Assembly (NCBI RefSeq): GCF_022230885.1
Contig: NZ_JAKGCT010000004.1
Span: 1,302,001 to 1,366,000, forward strand
DNA: 64,000 nucleotides
Direction of reading: 5' to 3'
Source of the DNA: Paenalcaligenes niemegkensis
GTDB lineage: Bacteria; Pseudomonadota; Gammaproteobacteria; Burkholderiales; Burkholderiaceae_B
A program made the translations under genes and the position numbers. This document shows, one piece after another, positions 18,721-28,513 of the stretch (positions within the stretch are counted from its first letter, which is position 1; the number at the start of each line of letters is the position of its first letter). The notes beneath the pieces are model-generated. The model searched no databases, had not been told where the DNA came from, and saw nothing but the letters and a program-made list of their open reading frames with translations.

Positions 18721-20289
18721 ATGAAAGAGTATGAACATACCGACGACAGTGTGGTCGTCATCATCGGCTCAGGTGCGGGCGGCGGGACACTAGCCAATGA
18801 ACTCTGCCAGAAAGGCATTAGTGTTGTATTACTTGAAGCAGGCGCACGACAAAGCCCAGCCACCTTCATTCAAGACGAATGGAAGTCATTTGCACAATTA
18901 GCATGGCTCGATAATCGAATCAGCTCGGGTTCATTTCGTCTAAGCAAAGACTTCCCTAATCTTCCCGCCTGGATCTGCAAGACAGTGGGTGGCACAACCA
19001 CACATTGGGCTGGTGCATCATTACGTTTCCCTGAACATGGGTTCAAAGCGCTCAGTACTTATGGCGAAGTTCAGGGTGCCAACCTGCTGGACTGGCCTAT
19101 TAGCCTATCCGACATGGCGCCCTATTATGAACGTGCCGAAAAGAAAATGGGGGTGACCCGCACCAATGGCTTGCCAGGGCTGCCCGGTAATAATAATTTC
19201 AAGGTTATGTACGACGGGGCCACTAAGCTGGGCTATAAGGAAGTCAGTACCGGACACATGGCTATTAACAGCGTCGTCAATGACGAACGCTCTGCCTGTA
19301 CCCAGCAGGGTTTCTGTTTTCAGGGATGCAAGATGGGCGCTAAATGGTCTACGCTTTATACCGAAATCCCCCATGCCGAGCGCACTGGCAAGCTAGAGCT
19401 ACGTTCCGAATGCCACGTTTCACAAATCGAACACGGCAACGATGGGAAAGCCAACGCTGTTGTTTATTTTGACAAAGACGGTAAAGAACAACGGCAAGCA
19501 GCCCGCGTTGTCTGTGTGGCCGGCAACTCCATCGAGACACCACGTCTATTACTGTTGTCAGAATCAGGCAAATTTAAAGATGGACTGGCAAACAGCTCTG
19601 GTCAGGTAGGGCGCAACTACATGCGCCATACAACGGGTTCGGTCTACGCTGTCTTTGATGAACCTGTACATATGTACCGGGGCACGACGATGGCTGGTAT
19701 TGTGCAAGACGAAGCGATTCATGACCCTTCTCGCGGCTTTGTAGGCGGCTACGAACTGGAAACCATTAGTTTGGGCCTGGCTTTTTATGCTGCATTTCTT
19801 GATCCAGGCGCATGGGGCGAAGAATTCGCCTCGTACATGGACGACTACACCCATACAGCAGGTTTATGGATAGTAGGAGAAGACATGGCACAGGAAAGCA
19901 ATCGAATTACCCTAGACCCCGAGGCCAAAGATCAGTACGGATTGCCAGCGGCAAATGTCCATTACGATGACCATCCCAACGATATTGCCATGAGAAATCA
20001 CGCTTTCAAGCAAAGCACGGCGCTTTACGAAGCGGCGGGGGCCAAACGTTCGTTTCAAACGCCTCCCTATCCCTCAACACACAATTTGGGCTCTTGCCGA
20101 ATGAGCGAGAACGCGAGCGACGGTGTTTGCAACAAGCATGGGCAAACACATGATGTCGCTAATCTGTTTATTTCAGATGGCAGCCAGTTCACCAGCAGTG
20201 CTGCCGAAAACCCGACCTTGACCATTGTGTCACTTGCCATCCGGCAAGCAGAATTCATTGCCGACAGCATGGCGCAAAAAGAACTTTGA
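18721..20289 (+). CDS. GMC-family FAD-dependent dehydrogenase, large subunit
   Basis: Flavoprotein that oxidises an alcohol or sugar, 522 residues. The FAD-binding GSGAGGGTLANEL is at residues 16-28, TVGGTTTHWAGASLRFPEH is the family's second signature, and HNLGSCRMS with SAAENPTLTIVSLAIRQ near the end carries the catalytic His/Asn region. Cys192, Cys198 and Cys202 (CTQQGFCFQGC) form a cluster that could hold an iron-sulfur centre, as in bacterial FAD glucose dehydrogenases; this is inference. No cytochrome c subunit gene follows, so the electron acceptor is unclear. GAGGAG precedes the ATG. Confidence 0.87.
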   Translation: MKEYEHTDDSVVVIIGSGAGGGTLANELCQKGISVVLLEAGARQSPATFIQDEWKSFAQLAWLDNRISSGSFRLSKDFPNLPAWICKTVGGTTTHWAGASLRFPEHGFKALSTYGEVQGANLLDWPISLSDMAPYYERAEKKMGVTRTNGLPGLPGNNNFKVMYDGATKLGYKEVSTGHMAINSVVNDERSACTQQGFCFQGCKMGAKWSTLYTEIPHAERTGKLELRSECHVSQIEHGNDGKANAVVYFDKDGKEQRQAARVVCVAGNSIETPRLLLLSESGKFKDGLANSSGQVGRNYMRHTTGSVYAVFDEPVHMYRGTTMAGIVQDEAIHDPSRGFVGGYELETISLGLAFYAAFLDPGAWGEEFASYMDDYTHTAGLWIVGEDMAQESNRITLDPEAKDQYGLPAANVHYDDHPNDIAMRNHAFKQSTALYEAAGAKRSFQTPPYPSTHNLGSCRMSENASDGVCNKHGQTHDVANLFISDGSQFTSSAAENPTLTIVSLAIRQAEFIADSMAQKEL

Positions 20290-20324
20290 CCCATCAGCCG
20301 CACGTTGTTTTGCTACTATGGATA

Positions 20325-20357
20325 TGCACATACGTTCATAAGACGAGCGTATGTGCA
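20325..20357. repeat. Inverted repeat between the GMC dehydrogenase and the RHH gene
   Basis: Arms TGCACATACG (20325-20334) and CGTATGTGCA (20348-20357) are perfect complements with a 13-base loop, followed by ATATAAAAAAC. It may be a weak terminator of the dehydrogenase operon or an operator for the RHH protein gene that starts 44 bases later. Confidence 0.6.
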
Positions 20358-20400
20358 CATATAAAAAACTATCGCTCGACCAGGGCGTTCTGGAGGCAAT

Positions 20401-20736
20401 ATGTGTCACATCTACTCTCACGCCGACCCCATCATGTACGAGTCCCGTAGCCGCTCGGTGCGCATCTCTAAAGTTGTCACCAGTATTAAGCTGGAAAACT
20501 TATTCTGGGATACCCTGGCCGAACTGGCAACCGAAGGCAACGTCACCACTAACGAACTTATAGCAACTCTGCACGACGAGGTGTTTGCCTTTCGCGGTGA
20601 AACGTCTAACTTCGCATCGTTTCTACGAGTTACCTGTATGCGCTATTTAGAACTCAGGACTCAATCACATCAACACGTACAATACGCATTGCGCAAACCC
20701 GCCAAAATAATACAAAAAGCCCCCTGCGCCAGCTAA
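20401..20736 (+). CDS. Ribbon-helix-helix domain protein (RHH_4 family)
   Basis: Small protein of the RHH_4 type, 111 residues. The segment SRSVRISKVVTSIKLENLFW and the following helix pair matches this family, common in Alcaligenaceae and Rhizobiales and often misnamed aryl-sulfate sulfotransferase. RHH folds usually bind DNA as dimers; no target is known, though an inverted repeat lies just upstream. GGAGG at good spacing supports the ATG. The C-terminal 25 residues are basic and look disordered. Confidence 0.8.
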   Translation: MCHIYSHADPIMYESRSRSVRISKVVTSIKLENLFWDTLAELATEGNVTTNELIATLHDEVFAFRGETSNFASFLRVTCMRYLELRTQSHQHVQYALRKPAKIIQKAPCAS

Positions 20737-20999
20737 GGCAGCCGGTAACCCGTTCGCGCCGCGACGTACTCTTTTACAGAATCCATACATAAATGCATTA
20801 AATGGTATAGTAATGTATCATTTCAAATTGCCATTCAAAACAAGATTACTGATAACTATTCTTGGCGACATCGGCAAGAGTCCGAAGGTTGAAAAAACAA
20901 TTCAATACAATCCGGCCATGAGTCGTTCAGCAAACCTCCTTTTCCTATCGGTCACAGAGCAAGCAGCTGTTATATGCGGTGACAGGACACTTGCCAACT

Positions 21000-21953
21000 A
21001 TGCACAAACTCTGGATAGAATACAAAGATAGCCGCTTATCAGGGATACTAGGACCCGGAGCAGACATAGCATTAGCCCCGCTGGCAGCGCCCGAAATCAA
21101 ACGTCGAGTCCTGATTGCGCATCTGGCTGAGCGCTACCGCCATGCTGTTCAGCGATACGCTGGATTCCCGCTAGGGCGTCTGGCTTTTCACCGCTGGATG
21201 CATAACAAGGCAGGAAAACACCACGTTGAATCCTTCGGCCTGCCACGCCACATTGTCGAGGAAGTGCTGGGCGACGCCGCTCTAACCTTGCATGTCGATC
21301 CACGCAAGCTAATTCGAATCACTGCACATGCTCCGCGCAGCGTTGAAAAACGTCCGTCGTCGCTTGCCTTCATTTGGAACGGCACTTGGGATCAGCGCCG
21401 GGAAGACTTGCGCTTCGGTTCACGTTATAAGCTGATACGCGATCTGGACAAAAACCGCGATCAGCTAGAATGCACCGAACGTTTCCAGGAACTAATGGCT
21501 CTTATCGAAAGCGGCAAGCCACGGAGGTCTCATCAACAAGGTGTATGCCTCAATACGCCTGAAAAAATTCATGCTTATCTGAACATTTATATCGGCTTCC
21601 TGGACGACATGGCCACCAATGGCTTTGATCCAACGCGTGGCAAAGACCCATTAGGTGTGGCCATCTCCAGCGAAGGCCGTATTTTGAAGATCAATCGCGG
21701 ATTGCACCGTCTGGCCATGGCGCAGCATATCGGCTTGCCGTCAATTCCGGTCCGGGTACGCGCTGTACACAGACTATGGTGGGATCGCGTAACCGAAGGT
21801 AGTACGGGCGCCGCTGCTCTAGAGAAGGTATGCCTGGCTTTGCCTCAGTGCCTGCCTGAAGAATCGCCAGGTCTCTTTGATGACGTGCCGGAGCAATCGC
21901 TACTAGACGATTTTTGGCCAGCACCGCTGCCCCCCAGCCAATCCTGTTCATAG
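21000..21953 (+). CDS. Uncharacterised protein with a ParB/Srx-like segment
   Basis: I do not recognise the family. About 317 residues from ATG 21000 (MHKLWIEYKDSRLSG); a GTG at 20979 would add seven residues. It is soluble-looking, rich in Arg and His, with no signal peptide or membrane helix. Near residues 220-255 the run DPLGVAISSEGRILKINRGL then HRLAMAQHIGLPSIPVRVRA resembles the HRLAAA-LG-IPVRV pattern of ParB/sulfiredoxin-like domains, which bind or cleave nucleotides. Similar motifs occur in glycan-related loci. No operon partners; the 260 bases downstream contain only a short open frame. Function not proposed. Confidence 0.65.
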   Translation: MHKLWIEYKDSRLSGILGPGADIALAPLAAPEIKRRVLIAHLAERYRHAVQRYAGFPLGRLAFHRWMHNKAGKHHVESFGLPRHIVEEVLGDAALTLHVDPRKLIRITAHAPRSVEKRPSSLAFIWNGTWDQRREDLRFGSRYKLIRDLDKNRDQLECTERFQELMALIESGKPRRSHQQGVCLNTPEKIHAYLNIYIGFLDDMATNGFDPTRGKDPLGVAISSEGRILKINRGLHRLAMAQHIGLPSIPVRVRAVHRLWWDRVTEGSTGAAALEKVCLALPQCLPEESPGLFDDVPEQSLLDDFWPAPLPPSQSCS

Positions 21954-22212
21954 GTTTTTAGTCAATACAGCAGCCGCATTGAGATTATCTGGCGCCAATT
22001 TCGAACATGATAATGCGCCTGAAGCTAACACAGCTTTGCTGCACGAGGACATGTTCAGACGCGGGCGCAGCCTGTTTCGTCAATCCTGGGTCATTGCGCC
22101 AGCTAATGATCGTGAGGCCCTGCTCCGCTACCTCGAATCAATATGATCTCTCTGTCAGGCAAGGCGGTTGCAGGCCTTAGCCTGACAGAAGACTGGTGCA
22201 ATCCGTGGATAA

Positions 22213-22824
22213 TTAACCCAGCGCAGCTTGGTAACGGCGCTCAACTTCGGGCCAGTCAATGACATTATAAAAAGCAGCAATGTAGTCGGGGCGACGGTTT
22301 TGATACTTCAGATAATAAGCATGTTCCCAGACATCCAGGCCCAGAACAGGTGTATTGCCGTTCATAAGCGGGCTGTCTTGGTTAGCGGTGCTTTCGACAA
22401 GCAATTTCTTCTGTGGCGTTACACTCAACCAGGCCCAACCGCTGCCAAAGCGTGTCAGCGCCGCCTTGGTGAAGTCCTCTTTGAATTTTTCCAGACCGCC
22501 CAGTTCGTTCTCAATCGCCGAGGCGATATCGCCAGATGGTTTCCCGCCTCCCTCCGGCGACATCACCGTCCAGAACAAACTGTGATTGGCATGGCCGCCG
22601 CCGTTGTTGCGCACAGCAGCTTGGACTGATTCCGGCAGGCTACTGATATCGGCCACCAGTTCTTCCACTGGAGGAAATGCCAATCCTTCGCCCTCTAGGG
22701 CTGCATTCACATTATTGATGTAGGTCTGATGGTGTTTGGTGTAATGGATTTCCATTGTCTGCGCATCAATATTTGGCTCGAGTGCATCATAGGCATACGG
22801 CAATGGGGGCAATGTATAAGACAT
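22213..22824 (-). CDS. sodA: Superoxide dismutase, Mn type
   Basis: Cytoplasmic enzyme converting superoxide to peroxide and oxygen, 203 residues. Metal ligands are visible: His in [13 protein letters not shown], His in [12 protein letters not shown], and Asp/His in [19 protein letters not shown]. The [10 protein letters not shown] signature favours manganese over iron. CGGAGT precedes the ATG. A Fur-box-like palindrome lies about 260 bases upstream, which would fit iron-linked control of sodA, though distance makes that tentative. Confidence 0.95.
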   Translation of the reverse strand: MSYTLPPLPYAYDALEPNIDAQTMEIHYTKHHQTYINNVNAALEGEGLAFPPVEELVADISSLPESVQAAVRNNGGGHANHSLFWTVMSPEGGGKPSGDIASAIENELGGLEKFKEDFTKAALTRFGSGWAWLSVTPQKKLLVESTANQDSPLMNGNTPVLGLDVWEHAYYLKYQNRRPDYIAAFYNVIDWPEVERRYQAALG

Positions 22825-23345
22825 AGGACAACTCCGTTTGGAAGTTCAAGTGAGCAAGGGACAAAATAGTCTGAGAACAGGCGCCAACAAACATGCGCCC
22901 GGTGTATTAGCGTTCTGAAGATCATTGTCTGCGCTGCTCGCGTGTAGATCCGGCTGCGCCTAAACCCACGTATGGCGCATGCGTGCAGATCGTCCGGGGT
23001 GACGTTTCATAAAACGTGTCAACTCGGCATAGGTGCGGCGGCTGTGACGCCCTCCAATAAAGGTGGCTCCCCCATCTTAATCACAAATGATAAGCATTTG
23101 TATTTATAAATGTAAATATAACCTTCTACTTGGTTATAAAGACAAAGCCTTTCAAAACTCATTTCATACAGCTTCTTTATCAAGAGAGCCACTTGCAGGT
23201 GGACATCATGCTTTTGCAGTACGATTTGATTCAAAAATCCTGCCTGGGCCTATAACTTATCGCTGCTATGGGCTGGGCGGCCAACACAATGTGGAGCGTA
23301 AACGCTAAGATTGAAGCTTGAATACTTACATGCTGCAAATTTCAG
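22825..23345. other. Divergent intergenic region sodA / lytic transglycosylase
   Basis: About 520 bases with no supported gene. The only recognisable element is a Fur-box-like palindrome at 23083-23101. Short open frames here lack coding character. Confidence 0.6.
23083..23101. promoter_or_regulatory. Fur-box-like palindrome
   Basis: ACAAATGATAAGCATTTGT matches 12 of 19 positions of the Fur consensus and is itself a palindrome (CAAATG, five bases, CATTTG). It lies between divergent genes; sodA on the minus strand is the more likely target because Fur commonly controls Mn-SOD. Confidence 0.4.
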
Positions 23346-24041
23346 ATGAAATTCACAACAGTCCTGCACCCAGCCCATTCGCAACCGAAGCACCGATTTT
23401 ACCAAGGCCATCAAACCCAGCCCCTATTTTCAGCCTTCGCTATTCCTGCCTTGCCTGGCAGGAAGTTGTGCATCTTTACGATGCTGGCCTTACTTCTGCT
23501 CGTTACCGGCTGCGCCACCGTGCCACCCGGCAACCCTGAAAACATCTGTGAGATCTTTCGCGAAAAGTCCGGCTGGCACCGGGCCGCCAAGAAAACGCAG
23601 AAAAAATGGGGCGTGCCGCCTCAGGTAGCACTGTCTGTGGTGTATCAGGAATCCAGCTTCAAGCACGACGCCCTGCCACCGCGCCGCTATATCCTGGGCT
23701 TCATTCCCTGGGGTCGTGTTAGCTCAGCCTACGGCTACGCTCAGGCTAAAGACGAGACCTGGGCTGACTATAAGCGCGAGACAAATGCCTGGTTAGTCAG
23801 CCGCGATAACTTTGGCGATGCTCTGGATTTCATGGGTTGGTACATGAGCAAGGCTCAAAGGCTGAATGGCACGTCCAAATGGGATGCCTACGGGCAGTAT
23901 CTGAATTATCACGAAGGCTGGACGGGCTATCGCAACCGCAGCTATGACCGCAAGCCATGGCTAAAAGGGGTTGCCGCCAAAGTGCAGGAAAGAGCCGAAC
24001 GCTTCGGTGCCCAATACCGAAGTTGCGAAAGCACCCTCTAA
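23346..24041 (+). CDS. Lytic transglycosylase-like lipoprotein (SLT domain)
   Basis: Predicted outer-membrane lipoprotein that cleaves peptidoglycan glycan strands. A lipobox LLVTGC follows the hydrophobic stretch near residues 42-55, so the first 40 residues from the chosen ATG may not be translated; ATG 23481 is an alternative but leaves a short signal. The SLT-like core has the catalytic Glu in [13 protein letters not shown], and [17 protein letters not shown] plus [17 protein letters not shown]. Stands alone; the next gene starts 145 bases on. Confidence 0.82.
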   Translation: MKFTTVLHPAHSQPKHRFYQGHQTQPLFSAFAIPALPGRKLCIFTMLALLLLVTGCATVPPGNPENICEIFREKSGWHRAAKKTQKKWGVPPQVALSVVYQESSFKHDALPPRRYILGFIPWGRVSSAYGYAQAKDETWADYKRETNAWLVSRDNFGDALDFMGWYMSKAQRLNGTSKWDAYGQYLNYHEGWTGYRNRSYDRKPWLKGVAAKVQERAERFGAQYRSCESTL

Positions 24042-24186
24042 AATCGCAGTACAACGGATTCAATACCTGCCATTCACGCCAGCAATCGTTAAACTGGCCA
24101 AGACGAAGATTCAGGATGGTATGCCGAACACGATTGCCCTTATCTACGTTAGGATAGTTTGGCCCCCCTTAAGAAAGGAGTTGAAC

Positions 24187-24666
24187 ATGGTTGCAAATGT
24201 TGAGAGTCGTCCGCCCCTGCCACCGTTTACACGTGAAACGGCAATACAAAAAGTACGTCTTGCAGAAGATGGCTGGAATACCCGTGACCCGCAACGCGTT
24301 GCTTTGGCTTACACCTCAGAAAGCGTGTGGCGTAATCGTTCAGAGTTCGTTACTGGCAGGCAACAAATTGTGGATTTTCTGACGCGAAAATGGACTAAAG
24401 AGCTGGAATACCGGCTGATTAAAGAGCTTTGGGCTTTTGAAGGTTCAAGAATTGCGGTACGGTTTGCCTACGAATGGTGCGATGACTCAGCTAACTGGTG
24501 CCGTTCGTATGGCAACGAAAACTGGGAATTTAACGATCAAGGCTTAATGCAGTTGCGCTACGCCAGCATTAATGATCTTCCTATACACGAAGCGGATCGC
24601 AAGTTTCACTGGCATCAAGGACGTCGCCCCGACGACCACCCGGGCCTGAGCGAGCTTGGACTCTAA
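24187..24666 (+). CDS. SnoaL-like / nuclear transport factor 2 fold protein (DUF1348 family)
   Basis: Small alpha+beta cone-fold protein of 160 residues, DUF1348 type. The start at 24187 follows AAAGGAG at ideal spacing. Typical stretches are [57 protein letters not shown] and [19 protein letters not shown]. Enzymatic activity is not established for the family. It precedes pntAA by 34 bases and may be co-transcribed. Confidence 0.88.
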   Translation: MVANVESRPPLPPFTRETAIQKVRLAEDGWNTRDPQRVALAYTSESVWRNRSEFVTGRQQIVDFLTRKWTKELEYRLIKELWAFEGSRIAVRFAYEWCDDSANWCRSYGNENWEFNDQGLMQLRYASINDLPIHEADRKFHWHQGRRPDDHPGLSELGL

Positions 24667-24700
24667 CTGCACATCGACTCTGACCATTAAACATAAAACT

Positions 24701-25819
24701 ATGCGAATCGGAATTCCAAAGGAAACAGCGGCAGGGGAAACCCGAGTGGCAGCCACACCTGAAACGGTGAAAAAGCTCGTCACTGCCAAGCACACCGTCT
24801 TCGTTGAACGCGCAGCAGGAGAAGCCGCTCGCTACAGCGATGATGCATACGAACAAGCCGGCGCCCAAATGGTCGACGCTTCTCAAGCTTTTAGCACTGA
24901 GCTTGTATTAAAAGTACGCGCCCCCGACAGCAATGAGCTGCCATACATGACATCGGGCTCGGTTCTGGTGGGCATGCTTGATCCCTACAACGCCGAAGGC
25001 CTAAGGGCGCTCGCATCCGCCGGACTCACCTCTTTTGCACTAGAGGCTGCTCCACGCACGACTCGCGCCCAAAGCCTGGACGTCTTGTCGTCGCAGGCCA
25101 ACCTGGCGGGTTATAAAGCCGTACTGTTGGCCGCGAATCATTACGGCCGGCTCATGCCCATGATGATGACAGCGGCCGGAACAGTCAAAGCCGCTCGTGT
25201 CGTCGTGCTCGGTGTAGGCGTCGCCGGCCTGCAAGCCATTGCTACCGCTCGACGGCTGGGCGCAATCGTAGAAGCCTCTGACGTACGTCCTGCCGCCAAG
25301 GAACAAGTGGAATCGTTGGGCGCGAAGTTCATTGACGTTCCTTTCGAGACCGATGAAGAACGCGAGATCGCCCAAGGTGTGGGTGGCTATGCCCGTGCCA
25401 TGCCCGAGTCCTGGATGGCCCGGCAGTCCGTGCTGGTTTCAGAACGCTGCAAGCAAGCTGATATCGTGATTTCTACGGCGTTGATTCCAGGGCGCCCTGC
25501 TCCAACGTTAATTACGGCCGACACCGTCCAGGCCATGAAGCCCGGTTCCGTCATTGTGGATCTGGCGGTTGAGCGTGGCGGCAATTGCCCGCTCTCCGAA
25601 AAAGACCACGTTGTAGAAAAACACGGCGTTACCCTGATCGGGCTGTCAAACCTTCCTGCTTTACTGGCAACAGACGCCTCAGCGCTGTATGCGCGTAATG
25701 TGCTGGATTTTTTGAAACTGATCATCAATGCGGAGGGCAATCTTGCCATCCCCCAAGACGACGATATTGTCGTCGCCTGCCAGGTCACTACAGATGGCCA
25801 CGTCACCAGGAGCGCCTAA
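24701..25819 (+). CDS. pntAA: NAD(P) transhydrogenase subunit alpha, part 1 (PntAA)
   Basis: NAD(H)-binding domain I of the proton-translocating transhydrogenase. Start at ATG 24701 (MRIGIPKETAAGETRVAATP), 372 residues. RIGIPKE is the family N-terminus and VVVLGVGVAGLQAIATARRLGA is the Rossmann GxGxxG. The stop overlaps the start of pntAB (TAATG), the usual three-gene arrangement of alpha- and betaproteobacteria. Confidence 0.95.
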   Translation: MRIGIPKETAAGETRVAATPETVKKLVTAKHTVFVERAAGEAARYSDDAYEQAGAQMVDASQAFSTELVLKVRAPDSNELPYMTSGSVLVGMLDPYNAEGLRALASAGLTSFALEAAPRTTRAQSLDVLSSQANLAGYKAVLLAANHYGRLMPMMMTAAGTVKAARVVVLGVGVAGLQAIATARRLGAIVEASDVRPAAKEQVESLGAKFIDVPFETDEEREIAQGVGGYARAMPESWMARQSVLVSERCKQADIVISTALIPGRPAPTLITADTVQAMKPGSVIVDLAVERGGNCPLSEKDHVVEKHGVTLIGLSNLPALLATDASALYARNVLDFLKLIINAEGNLAIPQDDDIVVACQVTTDGHVTRSA

Positions 25820-26127
25820 TGGACGTAGTTAGCCCTACTCTCATCAATTTCATTATTTTCGTGCTGGCTATTTACGTCGGTTTCCATGTGGTCTGGAACG
25901 TCACCCCTGCATTGCACACGCCCCTGATGGCAGTCACTAACGCTATTTCTGCCATCGTGATCGTGGGCGCCATGCTGGCTGCCGCCTTGACTGAAAGCAG
26001 CCTCTCCCGCTATATGGGGGTGTTCGCCGTGGCGCTGGCTGCCGTCAATGTGTTCGGCGGTTTTCTGGTCACTCGCCGCATGCTTGAAATGTTCAAGAAG
26101 AAAGATCGCAAGGGAGCTCAACAATGA
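25819..26127 (+). CDS. pntAB: NAD(P) transhydrogenase subunit alpha, part 2 (PntAB)
   Basis: Short membrane subunit (102 residues) forming part of the proton channel. Three hydrophobic helices and PLMAVTNAISAIVIVGAML, the conserved Thr-Asn-Ala motif of this subunit. Overlaps pntAA upstream and pntB downstream by a few bases. Confidence 0.95.
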   Translation: MDVVSPTLINFIIFVLAIYVGFHVVWNVTPALHTPLMAVTNAISAIVIVGAMLAAALTESSLSRYMGVFAVALAAVNVFGGFLVTRRMLEMFKKKDRKGAQQ

Positions 26128-27560
26128 TCTCCATGAACCTGGTCACACTGTTTTACCTGATCGCCTCAGTCTGCTTTATCCAGGCACTGAAAGGGCTCTC
26201 ACACCCAACTACCTCACGTCGCGGAAATGCATTCGGCATGGCAGGGATGGGTATTGCCATTGTAACGACAGCGGTACTGATCATCGGTCTGGCTCGCGAA
26301 GGGGCGGCTGGTATAGGTTTAGTCTGGGTACTAATAGGCTTACTGGTGGGCGGCAGCATTGGCACAATCATGGCCAAGCGCGTCGAAATGACGAAAATGC
26401 CCGAGCTCGTTGCCTTCATGCACAGCATGATCGGCCTGGCTGCAGTAGCCATTGCCATTGCCATCATCGGTGAGCCTACCGCCTTTGGCATTGCCAATCC
26501 TGACGGCAGCATCCCTCTAGGCAACCGCCTCGAGCTATTTATTGGTACCTTCGTTGGGGCAATCACTTTTTCGGGCTCGGTTATTGCTTTTGGCAAGCTG
26601 TCTGGCAAGTATAAGTTTCGCCTGTTTCAAGGCGCACCCGTGGTTTTTTCAGGCCAGCATATTCTGAACCTGCTCTTGGGTATTGCCATGGTGGCTGCAG
26701 GTATCTGGTTTATTGCCACACAGCAATGGACACCGTTCATCATCATGACGGTTATCGCCTTTGTACTGGGCGTACTGATCATCATCCCTATCGGTGGCGC
26801 GGATATGCCGGTGGTGGTATCCATGCTTAACAGCTATTCGGGCTGGGCAGCGGCAGGCATCGGCTTTTCGTTAAATAACCCCATGCTGATCATTGCCGGT
26901 TCACTGGTGGGTTCGTCAGGCGCTATTCTGTCGTACATCATGTGCAAAGCCATGAATCGCTCGTTCTTCAATGTAATCCTGGGTGGCTTCGGTGCAGAAG
27001 CAGGCGTAGCCGGTCAGGCCTCGCAGGAGCAGCGCAATGTTAAATCCGGCAGTGCAGATGATGCGGCGTTCATGCTCAGCAACGCTGATACGGTCACCAT
27101 TGTGCCCGGTTATGGCCTGGCCGTGGCCCGTGCACAGCATGCGCTAAAAGAACTCACGGATAAGCTCACCGAGCAGGGTATCACGGTAAAGTACGCCATT
27201 CACCCCGTTGCTGGCCGGATGCCTGGTCATATGAATGTGCTGCTTGCCGAAGCCGAGGTGTCCTACGATCAGGTCTTTGAGATGGACGACATCAACAGTG
27301 AGTTTTCCCAGACTGATGTGGTGCTGGTCTTAGGTGCCAACGATGTCGTCAACCCCGCCGCCAAGAACGATCCGCAGTCGCCCATCGCTGGCATGCCCAT
27401 TCTGGAAGCGTACAAGGCACGTACCATTATTGTAAATAAACGCTCAATGGCCGCTGGCTACGCGGGTCTGGATAACGAGCTGTTTTATATGGACAAAACC
27501 ATGATGGTCTTTGGTGATGCCAAGAAGGTATTGGAAGATATGGTCAAGGCGGTAGAGTAG
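26124..27560 (+). CDS. pntB: NAD(P) transhydrogenase subunit beta (PntB)
   Basis: Subunit with the rest of the membrane channel and the NADP(H)-binding domain III, 478 residues. About eight hydrophobic helices precede a soluble C-terminal third containing VPGYGLAVARAQHALKELT and VLVLGANDVVNPAAKNDPQSP, the NADP-binding loop. Together with PntAA and PntAB it uses the proton gradient to make NADPH. Confidence 0.96.
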   Translation: MISMNLVTLFYLIASVCFIQALKGLSHPTTSRRGNAFGMAGMGIAIVTTAVLIIGLAREGAAGIGLVWVLIGLLVGGSIGTIMAKRVEMTKMPELVAFMHSMIGLAAVAIAIAIIGEPTAFGIANPDGSIPLGNRLELFIGTFVGAITFSGSVIAFGKLSGKYKFRLFQGAPVVFSGQHILNLLLGIAMVAAGIWFIATQQWTPFIIMTVIAFVLGVLIIIPIGGADMPVVVSMLNSYSGWAAAGIGFSLNNPMLIIAGSLVGSSGAILSYIMCKAMNRSFFNVILGGFGAEAGVAGQASQEQRNVKSGSADDAAFMLSNADTVTIVPGYGLAVARAQHALKELTDKLTEQGITVKYAIHPVAGRMPGHMNVLLAEAEVSYDQVFEMDDINSEFSQTDVVLVLGANDVVNPAAKNDPQSPIAGMPILEAYKARTIIVNKRSMAAGYAGLDNELFYMDKTMMVFGDAKKVLEDMVKAVE

Positions 27561-27574
27561 ACAGGAACCATGAC

Positions 27575-28513
27575 TTAAAGCAGGGGAAGCACCTCTTCGC
27601 CAAGCTCTTGTATCACATCGCGTACGGGCCGTTCATTTCTGGCCAGGTTAATCAGAACGTGCCCTACGCCTAAAGCCTCGAGACGGCGCAGGTAATCCAG
27701 AAGCGCATTCCGCCCACATCGCAGCCCTAAGTTTATGGGTTCAGCCGCCGCAACAGGATCTTGAAGCAAATCAAGCTGTAGTGACTGCACAAAAGGCTTT
27801 GGGCTTCCTTCTGCACGTTGCTCAAGCGCCTGTTGCCACATTCTGATACGGCCCTGCTGCCGCTCTTCCAGCCTATGATAAGTTGCCCACGCATCGGCAT
27901 GCTCGGCAATCCATTGTATAGACTGACGTGCCGAACCCACTGCCATCATTGGAATCCGGAATTCAGGAATCGCCATCAGCTCGTAGCCTCCGGTAGCCTC
28001 CAACAATGAAGCACGTTCCTCAACCATCGGGGACAGCGCCGCTCGCAACAAAGACCAGCCGTTGCTGAAGGCTTCTTTACGCGACTCAAGATCGGCGCCA
28101 AACGGGTCAAACTCTTCAGGCCTGTCGCCCGAACCCAGCCCCAGGATAAAGCGGCCAGAACTCAATCGATCCAGTGTCAGCGCTGCCTTGGCTACATGTA
28201 AAGGATGCCGTAGGGGCAGCACAATTGCCGCCGCGCCCATTGCAATTCTTTGCGTAGCACCCGCCAGCCCCGCCAGCCACAAGAAAGGGTCATCGAGGGC
28301 ACTGACCATATTATCGTGGCCCTGAGGAATCATCAGCGGAACATCACGCGCCCATAGCGCCGCAAAATTGAGATCGTCTGCAAGCGCCGCCAACTCCAGC
28401 GCCTCGTCCGGATGCGCCATTTGCCCACGCAACTGAGCAAACGGAGTCATCAGCCCCAGGGTTAGGCGTCCTGATCTAAATGTTTTTGCGTAAGCTGCAT
28501 TGAAACCAGACAT
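27575..28513 (-). CDS. LLM-class flavin-dependent oxidoreductase
   Basis: Luciferase-like TIM-barrel protein that would use FMN or F420, 312 residues. GLMTPFAQLRGQ at the start, LAGLAGATQRIAMGAAAIVLPLRHPLHVAK and SGRFILGLGSGDRPEEFDPFG are typical of the family. Convergent with pntB with 14 bases between. Substrate unknown; the family spans monooxygenases and reductases. Confidence 0.85.
   Translation of the reverse strand: MSGFNAAYAKTFRSGRLTLGLMTPFAQLRGQMAHPDEALELAALADDLNFAALWARDVPLMIPQGHDNMVSALDDPFLWLAGLAGATQRIAMGAAAIVLPLRHPLHVAKAALTLDRLSSGRFILGLGSGDRPEEFDPFGADLESRKEAFSNGWSLLRAALSPMVEERASLLEATGGYELMAIPEFRIPMMAVGSARQSIQWIAEHADAWATYHRLEERQQGRIRMWQQALEQRAEGSPKPFVQSLQLDLLQDPVAAAEPINLGLRCGRNALLDYLRRLEALGVGHVLINLARNERPVRDVIQELGEEVLPLL

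Noticed and set aside
20813-21031. 72-codon frame upstream of the unknown protein
   Set aside because: Overlaps the better supported gene and has no coding features.
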